64,000 nt of DNA from NCBI GenBank assembly GCA_965202795.1, contig OZ241848.1, positions 2,232,001 to 2,296,000 on the forward strand. The letters are read 5' to 3'. The translations under genes were made by a program, and so were the position numbers. Positions 43,918 through 52,309 of this stretch are shown here, piece after piece (within the stretch, counting starts at the first letter, position 1; the number at the start of each line of letters is the position of its first letter). A model generated the notes under the pieces. The model saw only the letters and a list, made by a program, of their open reading frames with translations. It was not told where the DNA came from and searched no databases. This DNA is from JACOND01 sp965202795 (GTDB lineage Bacteria > Bdellovibrionota > Bdellovibrionia > Bdellovibrionales > UBA1609).

Positions 43918-44751
43918 TTAGTCCGATGGATCCAGGCATTCCATGATTGTGTCAAACTGATCCCACAGGTCCGCTCCGCCGTCCTGACTGGCGTAGCGGG
44001 CCTCATCCATTTGCCCGATCAGGCTTTCAGGCTGCTGCGGGGGGCCGGCGCCGCTTCGCCGCTGAAGGGATTTTAAAAAGCCCCGCGCCGGCGGGAGGAG
44101 CTGTTCAAAATCTTTTGCGGGCTGGCTGGCCAGATCATGGTAAGCCTCAATATCCTGGAGAAGGCTTTCGCATCCCCCCCCGCCTTCAGAAAAAGAGGCG
44201 GCGCATGACCTGGCCCTTTTGAATCTTTCCCGCAGGGCGGCGGCATTGTCTTGAGCGGCCAGCCCGGCCTCATCCATTTGCTGAATCATTTTGCCAATCT
44301 CTTGGGCCTCCAGCCCGCCGCTTTGAGCTTTTTTTAAAAAATCAGCCGCCTGCGAAAGCGCTCTGCCGGAAACCATCCGGGAAAGCAGCATAAGCTCATG
44401 GTAAGCCTCAAATGCCTGGGGGAGATTGGCGCAGCCGGCGGCTCCTTCAAGAGAAAAGGCGCCCGCGCTGCCGGCTGGCGCGCTTTGCGCGGTTCGCCTG
44501 AGCGGGCTGGCGGCTGGATTCAAATCCTCGGGCTTTTGCCAAAAAAACCAGGCAGCGGAAAAAACAGCGGCCAGGGAAAAAAACGAAAGCGCCGCCCTCA
44601 GGGCGATTCGGGAGGACTGAATGCGGGCGGAGCTTTGGCTGAGCTTTGCCGCGCAAAACAAAAAAACCGCCCTGATTTTGGCTTTGGCGGCCTTGAGCGG
44701 CCCTTTCAAATCAGAAAATTGCAAACTGAAAAGCCTCATGTTAGATATCAT
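43918..44751 (-). CDS. Membrane-anchored protein with a duplicated helical domain
   Basis: Function unknown; about 277 aa from the Met at 44751 (an earlier in-frame Met at 44796 lies in the repeat-rich upstream region). A transmembrane segment (ALSFFSLAAVFSAAWFFWQ, about residues 53-72) anchors a C-terminal region with two related units of ~75 residues. Unit 1 begins GCANLPQAFEAYHEL and contains IQQMDEAGLAAQDNAAAL; unit 2 begins GCESLLQDIEAYHDL and contains IGQMDEARYASQDGGADL. Each unit starts and ends with a Cys. The protein is probably inner-membrane anchored with an exported, disulfide-bonded repeat domain. Confidence 0.55.
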   Translation of the reverse strand: MISNMRLFSLQFSDLKGPLKAAKAKIRAVFLFCAAKLSQSSARIQSSRIALRAALSFFSLAAVFSAAWFFWQKPEDLNPAASPLRRTAQSAPAGSAGAFSLEGAAGCANLPQAFEAYHELMLLSRMVSGRALSQAADFLKKAQSGGLEAQEIGKMIQQMDEAGLAAQDNAAALRERFKRARSCAASFSEGGGGCESLLQDIEAYHDLASQPAKDFEQLLPPARGFLKSLQRRSGAGPPQQPESLIGQMDEARYASQDGGADLWDQFDTIMECLDPSD

Positions 44752-44771
44752 GCTCTGAATAAATGTCCGCG

Positions 44772-44882
44772 CTGTCAAGGCCCGGCGGCCTGTCAATGCT
44801 CCGGCCTGTCAAGGCCCGGCGGCCTGTCAATGCTCCGGCCTGTCAAGGCCCGGCAGACTGTCAATGCTCCGGCCTGTCAAGC
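44772..44882 (-). repeat. Tandem 34-bp repeat carrying seven TTGACA boxes
   Basis: Three full copies of a 34-bp unit (44772, 44806, 44840) and a 9-nt partial copy. Each unit has two TGTCAA sites, which read TTGACA on the minus strand. The third copy has a small change (CAGACT for CGGCCT). The array lies between the sspA-like gene and the next minus-strand gene. Confidence 0.8.
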
Positions 44883-44896
44883 AAAAAATCTTCCCT

Positions 44897-46225
44897 TTAA
44901 AGGCCCGCCGCCGCCGGGGACAGCTGGGGGCCTTTTTCGGGGCTGTAAAACTCCTCTATGGACTGGAGCAGAAAATCCACTTCCCTCCTGGTGTTTGAGG
45001 GGCCAAAAGAAACCCGCAGGCAGGAGTTGGCGAAATCCCTGTGAGAGCCTGAATTGTTAAACAGCGCCAGCTCTGCCATGACATGGGAAGGCTTTTGCGG
45101 GGCCCTCCTTCCGCTCCTCAGATTTGCTATGACATGGGAAGGCTCCGGGGAGCCGGCATGGCAGGCCGAGCCGGTGGAAACGCAGATTCCCTTTCTGGCC
45201 AGATGCAGCAGGACGGCCTGGCCGCTGACTCCATCGCCGCAATAAATATTGGAGGTGTTGGAAAGCCGCGGGGCCTGATCGCAGTTCACTTTAAAAACGG
45301 GGGATTCTGTTTTTCTGTCTGTTTTTCTGAGAATTTTCGGCGCGCCGCCTGACAGATCAATATCTCTGGAGGTTTCAGCTCCATGGGCAAACATTTGTTT
45401 CAGCCGGCTTTCAAAATAATCCCTTAAGCTTTGGACATGAAAATTTTGCCTGTGTAAGTCAATATCCTGGAGGGCGAGCTGAAAAGACCAGATGGCGGGG
45501 AGGTTGTATGTTCCCGGCCTCAGGCCCCTTTCCTGCCCGCCGCCAAACATTAAGGGGGCAAAGGGTTTTCTGGCATACAGCAGGCCGGAGCCTTTCAGGG
45601 CGCCGATTTTGTGGCCGGAGAAGCTTGCAAAATCCACATCCCAGGCCTCCAGATCCACAGGCTCTTTTCCAAGCGACTGGACCGCGTCCGCATGAACAAG
45701 GCAGTTATATTTTCTGGCGATTTTGCTTATGGATTTTATATCCGCGCGGACTCCGGTTTCGTTATTGGCGCTTAAAAACGAGAGCATTGAGCGGGGGTTT
45801 TTTGAGCAGTCTTCCTCCAGGCTGTCCAGCATAATCTCCCCCTGGCCGCTGTGCTCCGCTATGAGAATTTTGGCTTGCGGGCCGCGCTCCGTTTGAGATT
45901 GAGACAAATATTCAAGTTTTTTTAGGCTTGCGTGATGCTCCAGGGATGAAGTGATAAAGCCGGAGAGCCGGCTCAGCCTCAGCGCTTCCAGCGATAAAAC
46001 TGTGTTAATGGATTCTGTTCCGCCGCTGGTCCAGAACAGATGTCCGGGGGGGCAGTTCAGCCGCTCAGCGGCAAGATGTTTGCATTTTCTGATTCTCTGC
46101 TCTAAAGCCTGGGCCTGCGGATACATGGAGGATGGGTTGCCCCAGTCCTCCGGCATGCGTGTTTGCAGATACTCCCTTACAGAGGGGGAGTATGGCGCCG
46201 CCGCATTATAATCAAAGTAAATCAT
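44897..46225 (-). CDS. sspA: Cysteine desulfurase (SspA/IscS family)
   Basis: A PLP enzyme that removes sulfur from cysteine and passes it on as persulfide. The start MIYFDYNAAAPYSP is typical. SGGTESIN, the PLP-site HADAVQSLGK, the Schiff-base Lys in SFSGHKIGALKGSG and the catalytic Cys in GICVSTGSACHAG are all present. Length is 442 aa. Its ATG overlaps the TGA of the SspE-like gene (ATGA), so they are coupled. In this context it most likely supplies sulfur for DNA phosphorothioation (SspA role). A general iron-sulfur role is possible, but no iscU or other cluster-assembly gene is adjacent. A fragment of a second copy lies at 49165-49196. Confidence 0.85.
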   Translation of the reverse strand: MIYFDYNAAAPYSPSVREYLQTRMPEDWGNPSSMYPQAQALEQRIRKCKHLAAERLNCPPGHLFWTSGGTESINTVLSLEALRLSRLSGFITSSLEHHASLKKLEYLSQSQTERGPQAKILIAEHSGQGEIMLDSLEEDCSKNPRSMLSFLSANNETGVRADIKSISKIARKYNCLVHADAVQSLGKEPVDLEAWDVDFASFSGHKIGALKGSGLLYARKPFAPLMFGGGQERGLRPGTYNLPAIWSFQLALQDIDLHRQNFHVQSLRDYFESRLKQMFAHGAETSRDIDLSGGAPKILRKTDRKTESPVFKVNCDQAPRLSNTSNIYCGDGVSGQAVLLHLARKGICVSTGSACHAGSPEPSHVIANLRSGRRAPQKPSHVMAELALFNNSGSHRDFANSCLRVSFGPSNTRREVDFLLQSIEEFYSPEKGPQLSPAAAGL

Positions 46226-48141
46226 TTCCAGCCCAGCCAGCCCTCAGCCAGCTTTTGCCACACAAGCGCAGACAGAATTTCAGATCGCTCTTCTATTTGC
46301 TCCTTGCCAAACTGATTATAACTGGCGATATGCCTGATAACAGGAAGATAAGGGTATTTATCCGCATTCTCTGTTGAGCAAAACTGCTCGTATTCCTTTT
46401 TTTTATCTGTAAAAGGCTTGTTTCCCAAAGAGGAGTTTAATGCTATAGGGAGAAGAGTCAGGTTTCCTAAAGTATGAACATGACCGATAATTGTTTTACC
46501 AGATTGAGGGATTATATGCTCTATAGTTTTATAGTCTTCATGGGACCAACAACGAGTATTAAAAATGTCAATCCCTTTGCCTTTTTTTAGGTTTTTTGTT
46601 TTTGAATCAAAGACTGTTTGATTATAAGCCAGAAACAATAAAAACTTGCAAAGTGTTTGATTTTTATAAATGGGGCTTGTTTTTAATTTTTGCAGCCATT
46701 TGCTTTTTATTTCTTCAATTTTTTGCTCTGATTTTTGCCCTGAAATCTTTTTAAAAAAAAGGCTTTTCATCTCTTGTCTCAGAGGTTCAATCTCAGGACT
46801 TTTCAATCTCAATGAAATGCCTTTATAAGCAGTGTCAATGCCTGAAGCGCCTCCATCAGAAAAAGCTCTCCAGAGGCTGGAAAAAGCCGCGCATATTTTT
46901 ACGCATTTTCCCAATGATTCTTGGTTGTTTTTGTAAAAGCGAATCAGTATTGGCAAAACACGATCATGCTTAGGATCTGAAAGGAACTGAAAACAGACTT
47001 GCTCATCCTCTTTTTTCAGCAGGTTTTTCAGATTGTCTGTGTTGCGCCAATAATCAGAATAAAATTTGTCAATAACCTCTATATCTTCAACTATTGATTT
47101 AGCTGAATTATTATTTAAAACTGACTTTAAATAACCTCTTTGATCTTTAAATTTTTGGTCAGATAAAGTATACTTTCCCTCTTTAAAATCCCCTCTGTAA
47201 AGAGGCAAATAAAGCAGAAGCTTCCCTGTATGAACAATGATTTTTTTTCTTTGGCGCGCATATTTTTCTATTATTTTATGTTGGATATCATTAATTTTAT
47301 TTGACAGATTTTGGTCTATTGTATACAATTCTGATTTTAAAACTTCAAAAGCGGTCAGAGGCTGGCCTGTGGTGTTGAGTGTATTGAACAAATTAATGGC
47401 AAAATATTCTGAGTTTTCACCTGTAATGCAGATTAAGCAAAATTTGATTTTATTTAAAACAATATCTAAAAATTCCAGCAGATCACTAACATAGGACATA
47501 AATTCTTGTTTGTTTTCCGGTTCCGGCCAGTCTTCCTTTTTGCGCAGAGGATTCTTTCTGCTGTCAGTCTCTTGTTCTTCGTACTTGTATATTGCATCTA
47601 TTATTTTTTTCAAATCCTTTGACAGCAATTTATACTCTCCGCTTTTTTTTATAAAATTAAGAATAGATTGCTCAGTTTCATTGTCTCTTCCATCTCTTTC
47701 CAAATCCACAGTTTTTATTATTTCAGACAATTTATTTTTTTGCTCCTTCAGTTTAAGTTTTTTTTCAATTTCTCCTTCATTCAATCCTGACGCCTTTTCT
47801 AATTTTTTAAGCAACTCTTCCAAAGTGTCTAAAAAAACTCGCAAAATAAGAAGAAATGAAGACAGCCTCTGCTGTCCGTCAATAATGTAATAACTCTCTT
47901 GGCCATAGCCTTTGTCTTTTGCTTTAGAGAGAATTATTGATCCAAAAAAACAAATGCTTTCATTATTTTCCCGCGCATTTGAAACAGTCTGGAAAATCTC
48001 CTCTATATCCTCCGACTGCCAGGCATAAGGCCTTTGATAAGAGGGAATGATAAGCTTTCTTTTTAAAACATCTTCCAGTTTTGCAAGATCCAGTTTATTG
48101 TCAGCCCCTTCCAGGACCTGAACTTTTAATTTTTCAGACAT
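46222..48141 (-). CDS. sspE: DUF262-DUF1524 restriction effector (SspE-like)
   Basis: 639 aa. The N-terminal DUF262 domain has IIPSYQRPYAWQ (about residues 31-42) and the ParB-like IIDGQQRLSSFLLIL (near 88). The C-terminal DUF1524 HNH-type nuclease has IEHIIPQSG (near 541) and NLTLLPIALNSSLGNKPFTDKK. This is the GmrSD/SspE architecture. SspE is known to sense phosphorothioate-marked DNA and to block unmarked phage DNA through NTP-stimulated nicking. The gene is strikingly AT-rich compared with its neighbours, which points to acquisition from another source. It follows sspD and is translationally coupled to sspA. Confidence 0.85.
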   Translation of the reverse strand: MSEKLKVQVLEGADNKLDLAKLEDVLKRKLIIPSYQRPYAWQSEDIEEIFQTVSNARENNESICFFGSIILSKAKDKGYGQESYYIIDGQQRLSSFLLILRVFLDTLEELLKKLEKASGLNEGEIEKKLKLKEQKNKLSEIIKTVDLERDGRDNETEQSILNFIKKSGEYKLLSKDLKKIIDAIYKYEEQETDSRKNPLRKKEDWPEPENKQEFMSYVSDLLEFLDIVLNKIKFCLICITGENSEYFAINLFNTLNTTGQPLTAFEVLKSELYTIDQNLSNKINDIQHKIIEKYARQRKKIIVHTGKLLLYLPLYRGDFKEGKYTLSDQKFKDQRGYLKSVLNNNSAKSIVEDIEVIDKFYSDYWRNTDNLKNLLKKEDEQVCFQFLSDPKHDRVLPILIRFYKNNQESLGKCVKICAAFSSLWRAFSDGGASGIDTAYKGISLRLKSPEIEPLRQEMKSLFFKKISGQKSEQKIEEIKSKWLQKLKTSPIYKNQTLCKFLLFLAYNQTVFDSKTKNLKKGKGIDIFNTRCWSHEDYKTIEHIIPQSGKTIIGHVHTLGNLTLLPIALNSSLGNKPFTDKKKEYEQFCSTENADKYPYLPVIRHIASYNQFGKEQIEERSEILSALVWQKLAEGWLGWK

Positions 48142-48176
48142 TTGTTCTCCTCCTTATTGCAGGTCACAGCCAAATT

Positions 48177-48995
48177 TTACAGATCACATATAAGACAGGC
48201 GTCCTCCTGCCCATCGCCGCTCACAACACCCTTAAAAACATCAGTAATGCTTGTCCCCTTCTGCCTGAGCCTGGCTTTTTCCATGCGCGCGCTGTGATCC
48301 CGCTTGATTTTTTCCCTGTTTCTTTCCACCTCCTCCAAAGGCATTCCATCCACCCAAGTGAAGGCTGTCTGATCCCCCTTGTAGCTCTGCCTCTCATACT
48401 GTTTGGCCTTTTCAAACAACCGGGGATGCCTCTCCAGCAGGCCCACCCACTCAATTTTCCGCTGAAAAAAACAAAAATAACAGCCGGAGCGGGCGCGCCA
48501 CTCATAATACTTCGGAAGCCCAATGCCGGATTCCTCCAGGATCTGATTCACCCCGCCAAGATCAATCCCCTCCTCTTTAAAGGGATACCGGGGCAAAATG
48601 CCGGCCTTCCTGGAAATATACCCCTGCCTCTGCTCGTCCGCCCGGATTCCAATATAGCTCTCTGCAGCGCTGTCCCCGATATATCTCTCAAAAGACTTGA
48701 TCTTCATCTCCAGCGTGCACCACCTGGCCCGCGGAGAGGGCAGATAATCCGAGCGCTGCTTCAGCAGGTAATCAAAGTTTTTTTCGCTCCCCAGGCGGAC
48801 AATCTCCCGGCCCAAAAAAGCCTCCAGCTTGTCCAAATACTGGTATGTCTCCGGCAGCTCGCTCCCTGTGTCGCAAAAAACATACTCCAGACTGGGGATT
48901 TTGCCTTTAAGAAAAATCGCCAGCGCCGTTGAGTCCTTTCCGCCGGACAAAGGGCAAACCTGCCGCCTCTTCTTGTCATGCTTAAATTCAGGCAT
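48177..48995 (-). CDS. sspD: PAPS reductase-like ATP pyrophosphatase (SspD-like)
   Basis: An adenylating enzyme of the PAPS reductase/N-type ATP pyrophosphatase superfamily, thought to activate DNA or accept sulfur from SspA during phosphorothioation. The PP-loop CPLSGGKDSTAL spans residues ~14-25, followed by VFCDTGSELPETYQYL, PSPRARWCTLEMK and a CxxC in RSGCYFCFFQR. I start at Met 48995 (MPEFKHDKK) because GGAGG lies 8 nt upstream; the in-frame Met at 49022 lies in the duplicated remnant. Length is 272 aa. It precedes the SspE-like gene by 35 nt. Confidence 0.83.
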   Translation of the reverse strand: MPEFKHDKKRRQVCPLSGGKDSTALAIFLKGKIPSLEYVFCDTGSELPETYQYLDKLEAFLGREIVRLGSEKNFDYLLKQRSDYLPSPRARWCTLEMKIKSFERYIGDSAAESYIGIRADEQRQGYISRKAGILPRYPFKEEGIDLGGVNQILEESGIGLPKYYEWRARSGCYFCFFQRKIEWVGLLERHPRLFEKAKQYERQSYKGDQTAFTWVDGMPLEEVERNREKIKRDHSARMEKARLRQKGTSITDVFKGVVSGDGQEDACLICDL

Positions 48996-49002
48996 TGCGC
49001 CA

Positions 49003-49196
49003 TCCTCCAATATATCTCTCAAAAGATTTGATTTTCATCTCCAGCAGCGGCCCGCAGAGCCTGCCTCCCCCTCCTCTGTCAGGCTCCCTTAAAAAAAAGC
49101 TTATCTTATTTTTCAAAAAAAGCCTCTCCAATAAAAATCAACCAGACTAAGGGCATGGCTTAAAAATTGGCGCCGCCGCGCTATGATCAAAGCAAA
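49003..49196 (-). pseudogene. Scar with remnants of a second sspA and a second sspD
   Basis: At 49196 an ATG overlaps the stop of the DUF262 gene upstream (ATGA), exactly as sspA does with sspE. It reads MICFDHSAAAP, against MIYFDYNAAAP in sspA, with ~33 nt nearly identical, then diverges and stops after 17 codons. Further on, 49003-49045 matches an internal part of sspD (48672-48713, encoding LEMKIKSFERYI) with only a few changes. About 120 nt of unrelated sequence lies between. Both remnants are on the minus strand in gene order. A duplicated cassette was evidently deleted down to these ends. Confidence 0.8.
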
Positions 49197-51275
49197 TCAT
49201 TTTTCCCATTGTTTTTTAGCGCTTTCCAGTCTGTCTGAAACAGCCTGTTTAATTTCATCAAATCTGCTTTGCGCAAAATCTTCGCGCAGGCGCTCCATTT
49301 CTTTGGGATTGGCGTTTTTGAATTTCTTGCTGAAACTGTCCCAGCCAAGCCCTTCAATTTTTTCAGGAATCAGAATTTTTGCCTCTTTAAGCCGGTCCTG
49401 ATTCCATTCAGGCCAGCTTTTGCTTCGATCAAACTGATTTTGATCTTTTGGCAGCAAAGCCAAATTGAGAGGAGAGTTAATATAATGCTTCTGGCTTCTT
49501 TTTATCCCCTGTTTTGGCTCTGTTTTTTTATTATAGTCATCCAGAGAAATCAAATGAGAGACTTCAAAAGGCCCGCTGGCCAGCGCTTCTGCCGCCTGCT
49601 GAAAATTATCCAAACGGCTGTTTAAAATTTTGTTGGCGAAAATAAACTGCAAAACGGGAGCTTCCAATGATGGCGCTTCATTGTTTTTTAATGATTCAAA
49701 ATCACTGTAACCCGCATCTGAAAATATCTCCCTGCATTTAATTTTTCTCAAATTGCCGGACTGTAAAAATCCTATATCCTCTATTGACCGGCTGTTCTGC
49801 TTTTCTCTGTACCGGCCTCCAAAAAGCGAACTCCAATACCAGTAAAAAATTTTATAAATATCTTTCTTTTTAATATTTTCTTTCCTGTCATATAAATTTT
49901 TTGCAATCGGCAGAATCATCAGCTGATAGGAAACATCTGTCACTTTTGAAACCCCGCAATAGCCGGACAAAAATCTAAAAGCCAAAGCGGCAGACCGGAC
50001 CGCTTTGCCAGTGTGTCTGTCAATATCCTCTTTTGTCAAAGACAGCTTCTTTTTGTCTTTGATGCAGTCTTGCTGCAAATTATTGGAATTGGATGTGGAA
50101 AATATGCCCAGCATATTCAAATATAAATCATAAAATTTTTTCGCTTCCCCACTTTTGTCATTGGCAAAATGACTGAATAATTTGTCAGTGTCAATTTTAG
50201 GCAATAAATCAATATCCTCCGCGCAAACTTCTTTAAATTTGTCTTTTATGCGGTCCTTTAACAGCTCTCTTTTTTTCAAGGCCGCATACCTGGCTGCAAT
50301 AATATCAAACGAGCTTAAAGCCAAGCCTCCGCTGTTCATCGCGGTAAACGCCGCGACAGCTTTGGAAAGATCTTTGTAAGTTATAGTGATTAACTTTCTT
50401 TTTTCAGTGAGAAAAGCCCTTAAGGAATCATAAAGATCATCTGCCCATTGTTTGGATATTTCCTCTATTTCCTTCGGCTTATTTAAATCGACAGAGATGT
50501 TATATTCCTTCAAAATTTCGGCAAAATCTTGTTTCTGAGCGCCTTCTTTAATTTTTTCAAACCACTTTTCCTTAAATATTTTTGCTGCCGGCTCTATCAG
50601 CAGCTCTTTATACTTGCGGGCTAATGGAGCGCCTTTTTCAGTGGTGGTTAAAAATAAAAACAGCGGCAGGCGCTGCTCTGTTTCCAGATAATTCCTAAAA
50701 TCCGACACATTTTCTGTTAGAGCCTTAGGATGATAGGGAGAGCCTCTTTTTTGTCTGGTTTTGATAATTTTTACATGAGCAATTAAGCCTTCCACATCAG
50801 ACAGGTTTCTTTCATAGGATATTTCCCCTTTGTTTATAATATCTAAAATAATTCTTAGACTTGACTTTTCAATCTTATCTGCTTCGCTGAAAATTTTTAA
50901 TTTTAAAAACCATCTGTATTTTAAATTGTTATACAAATCATTAAACGCTCTGTCAGAATCATGTTTAAAAAAATCGTCAAAAACGCTTTTAAGAGTGGTT
51001 AATCTCTGCTGCCCATCCATTAAATAGGATTTTTTTTCATCATTAATCTTGGAATCAGGGGTTTTACAGCCGATTTTTTTAGTCAAAATATCCGCCCTGT
51101 TTTCTAAAAACAGCATGCTTCCAATAGGCACATTATATAAAAAAGAGGCAATTAGCGCTTTTTGCTCTTCAGGCCTCCAGTCAAAATCCCTTTGAAAGTC
51201 CGGCAGCAGCAGATGGCCTTGATCTATGCTCTCAATTATATCTCTCACAGTTTCTTCATTGACATTGTTTTTCAT
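49197..51275 (-). CDS. Second DUF262-family effector with divergent C-terminal HNH-like region
   Basis: 692 aa. DUF262 motifs are LLLPDFQRDFDWRPEEQ (about 22-38), FLYNVPIGSMLFLEN and SYLMDGQQRLTTLKSVF (near 88). The C-terminal region (about 575-625) reads EVSHLISLDDYN ... HYINSPLNLALLPKDQNQF, resembling the H-x-N-x-N layout of DUF1524/HNH nucleases but more divergent than in the SspE-like gene at 46222. It belongs to the broader GmrSD-like DUF262 group. It is AT-rich like the other effector. It could be a second restriction effector reading the same phosphorothioate mark, or one with a different specificity. Its stop is coupled to the sspA remnant. Confidence 0.78.
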   Translation of the reverse strand: MKNNVNEETVRDIIESIDQGHLLLPDFQRDFDWRPEEQKALIASFLYNVPIGSMLFLENRADILTKKIGCKTPDSKINDEKKSYLMDGQQRLTTLKSVFDDFFKHDSDRAFNDLYNNLKYRWFLKLKIFSEADKIEKSSLRIILDIINKGEISYERNLSDVEGLIAHVKIIKTRQKRGSPYHPKALTENVSDFRNYLETEQRLPLFLFLTTTEKGAPLARKYKELLIEPAAKIFKEKWFEKIKEGAQKQDFAEILKEYNISVDLNKPKEIEEISKQWADDLYDSLRAFLTEKRKLITITYKDLSKAVAAFTAMNSGGLALSSFDIIAARYAALKKRELLKDRIKDKFKEVCAEDIDLLPKIDTDKLFSHFANDKSGEAKKFYDLYLNMLGIFSTSNSNNLQQDCIKDKKKLSLTKEDIDRHTGKAVRSAALAFRFLSGYCGVSKVTDVSYQLMILPIAKNLYDRKENIKKKDIYKIFYWYWSSLFGGRYREKQNSRSIEDIGFLQSGNLRKIKCREIFSDAGYSDFESLKNNEAPSLEAPVLQFIFANKILNSRLDNFQQAAEALASGPFEVSHLISLDDYNKKTEPKQGIKRSQKHYINSPLNLALLPKDQNQFDRSKSWPEWNQDRLKEAKILIPEKIEGLGWDSFSKKFKNANPKEMERLREDFAQSRFDEIKQAVSDRLESAKKQWEK

Positions 51276-51341
51276 CCGCCCTCCTTTTGCAGATCAAAGA
51301 TTAAGGCGCCCTATTGATCCCCTCGCCGGCGGACAGGCGCG

Positions 51342-51629
51342 TTATTCCGAAAGGCAGCCATGCCGCTTTCCAAATTCGTCTAAGAACTGGTTTTTGCAGG
51401 ATGAGTCTATAAGAAAGCCGCCCTGCCTCTGGCATTGGCGGAGGCTTGACCGCAGCTCCTGAATATTCGCATTGCCCTCCGCCGCCCGCGGGTTTTTCCC
51501 TTTCCGGGCGGCTTTAAAATACCCGCATTCAGCAGAGCCGCCCCCGCTGCAGGAAACCAAAGCCCCCGCCGCTGCGGCAAAAAGGAAGCCTCTGGCTAAG
51601 GCCAGCCGCCGGGCAAATGCTGTTTTCAT
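51342..51629 (-). CDS. Small lipoprotein
   Basis: 95 aa, unknown family. MKTAFARRLALARGFLFAAAAGALVSC is a lipoprotein signal with lipobox LVSC. The mature part has four further cysteines (SAECGYF, LRQCQRQ, SSCKNQ, HGCLSE), suggesting two disulfides. It starts 15 nt after the stop of another exported Cys-rich protein (51645-52106), with a G-rich ribosome binding site. Its place inside a defence locus, just upstream of the DUF262 gene, is unexpected. Confidence 0.6.
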   Translation of the reverse strand: MKTAFARRLALARGFLFAAAAGALVSCSGGGSAECGYFKAARKGKNPRAAEGNANIQELRSSLRQCQRQGGFLIDSSCKNQFLDEFGKRHGCLSE

Positions 51630-51644
51630 GCCTAACCCCCCCCC

Positions 51645-52106
51645 TCAGCAGCTGTTTTCAGATTTAAACCGCCTGACTATTGGCTTCAAACACCGCGCGT
51701 ATTGATTTAAAAGCCTCCTCTTTTTTTCCTGAGAGGCGCCATTCCATTCAGAGCTTTCAACAGAGCACAGCAGCAGGCTGTCAAGAAGCCGGCCGACAGG
51801 CGATGTGTCTCCCAGCGCGCTGCCAAACATGAAAATCCCGCCGCACTCTTCGCTCTCTGTTCGCTCAATGCAGCTTATTCCTGTGGCAAGAAGAGCATGA
51901 ACCCTGCACTCATGGGGCAAAGACGAGCTGGCATTAACGCATTCACGAAACTGCATGTAATGCTGCATTGTGACCTCGCTGCTTGAATTCGGGTTTAGAT
52001 CACAGCCGGAAACTTCCGGCAGATCAGCAGCTGCCATCCCGCCCATTAACAGCCCCGCCGCTGCAAAAAACTTGTCTGATAAACTTGTCTTATAAGCCTG
52101 TTTCAT
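51645..52106 (-). CDS. Exported cysteine-rich protein
   Basis: 153 aa, unknown family. GGGAGG lies 8 nt before the ATG at 52106. The N-terminus (MKQAYKTSLSDKFFAAAGLLMGGMAAA) is a signal peptide. The mature protein has about eight cysteines (VSGCDLN, RECVNA, HECRVH, ISCIERT, EECGG, LLCSVES, ARCLKP, ENSC), so it should be oxidised in the periplasm or outside. A strong promoter (52199-52228) precedes it. With the small lipoprotein it forms a two-gene unit inserted between the SspC-like and DUF262 genes. Confidence 0.6.
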   Translation of the reverse strand: MKQAYKTSLSDKFFAAAGLLMGGMAAADLPEVSGCDLNPNSSSEVTMQHYMQFRECVNASSSLPHECRVHALLATGISCIERTESEECGGIFMFGSALGDTSPVGRLLDSLLLCSVESSEWNGASQEKKRRLLNQYARCLKPIVRRFKSENSC

Positions 52107-52198
52107 AAAAAAACCTCCCTGCTGGTTAAAATGGCCCGGCCCCTTCAAATTTTCGCCTGACTGGCTCTTCAAGCTCCAGGCGCGACGCGCCTGATCCT

Positions 52199-52228
52199 TT
52201 TATAAGCCGCTTTCCGCCCCGCTGTCAA
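52199..52228 (-). promoter_or_regulatory. Promoter for the small exported-protein pair
   Basis: TTGACA (52223-52228) and TATAAA (52199-52204) are spaced 18 nt on the minus strand. The surrounding AAGCTTTGACAGCGGGGC is shared with the sspB promoter region. It may also transcribe the DUF262, sspD, sspE and sspA genes downstream. Confidence 0.65.
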
Positions 52229-52309
52229 AGCTTTGGGAAAGTTTTCTGGACTTTAAGCCTGTTTTGGCCATGCTCAGGGGGGCAGGCAAAAAGCTCAAGC
52301 TCAGCAAAG

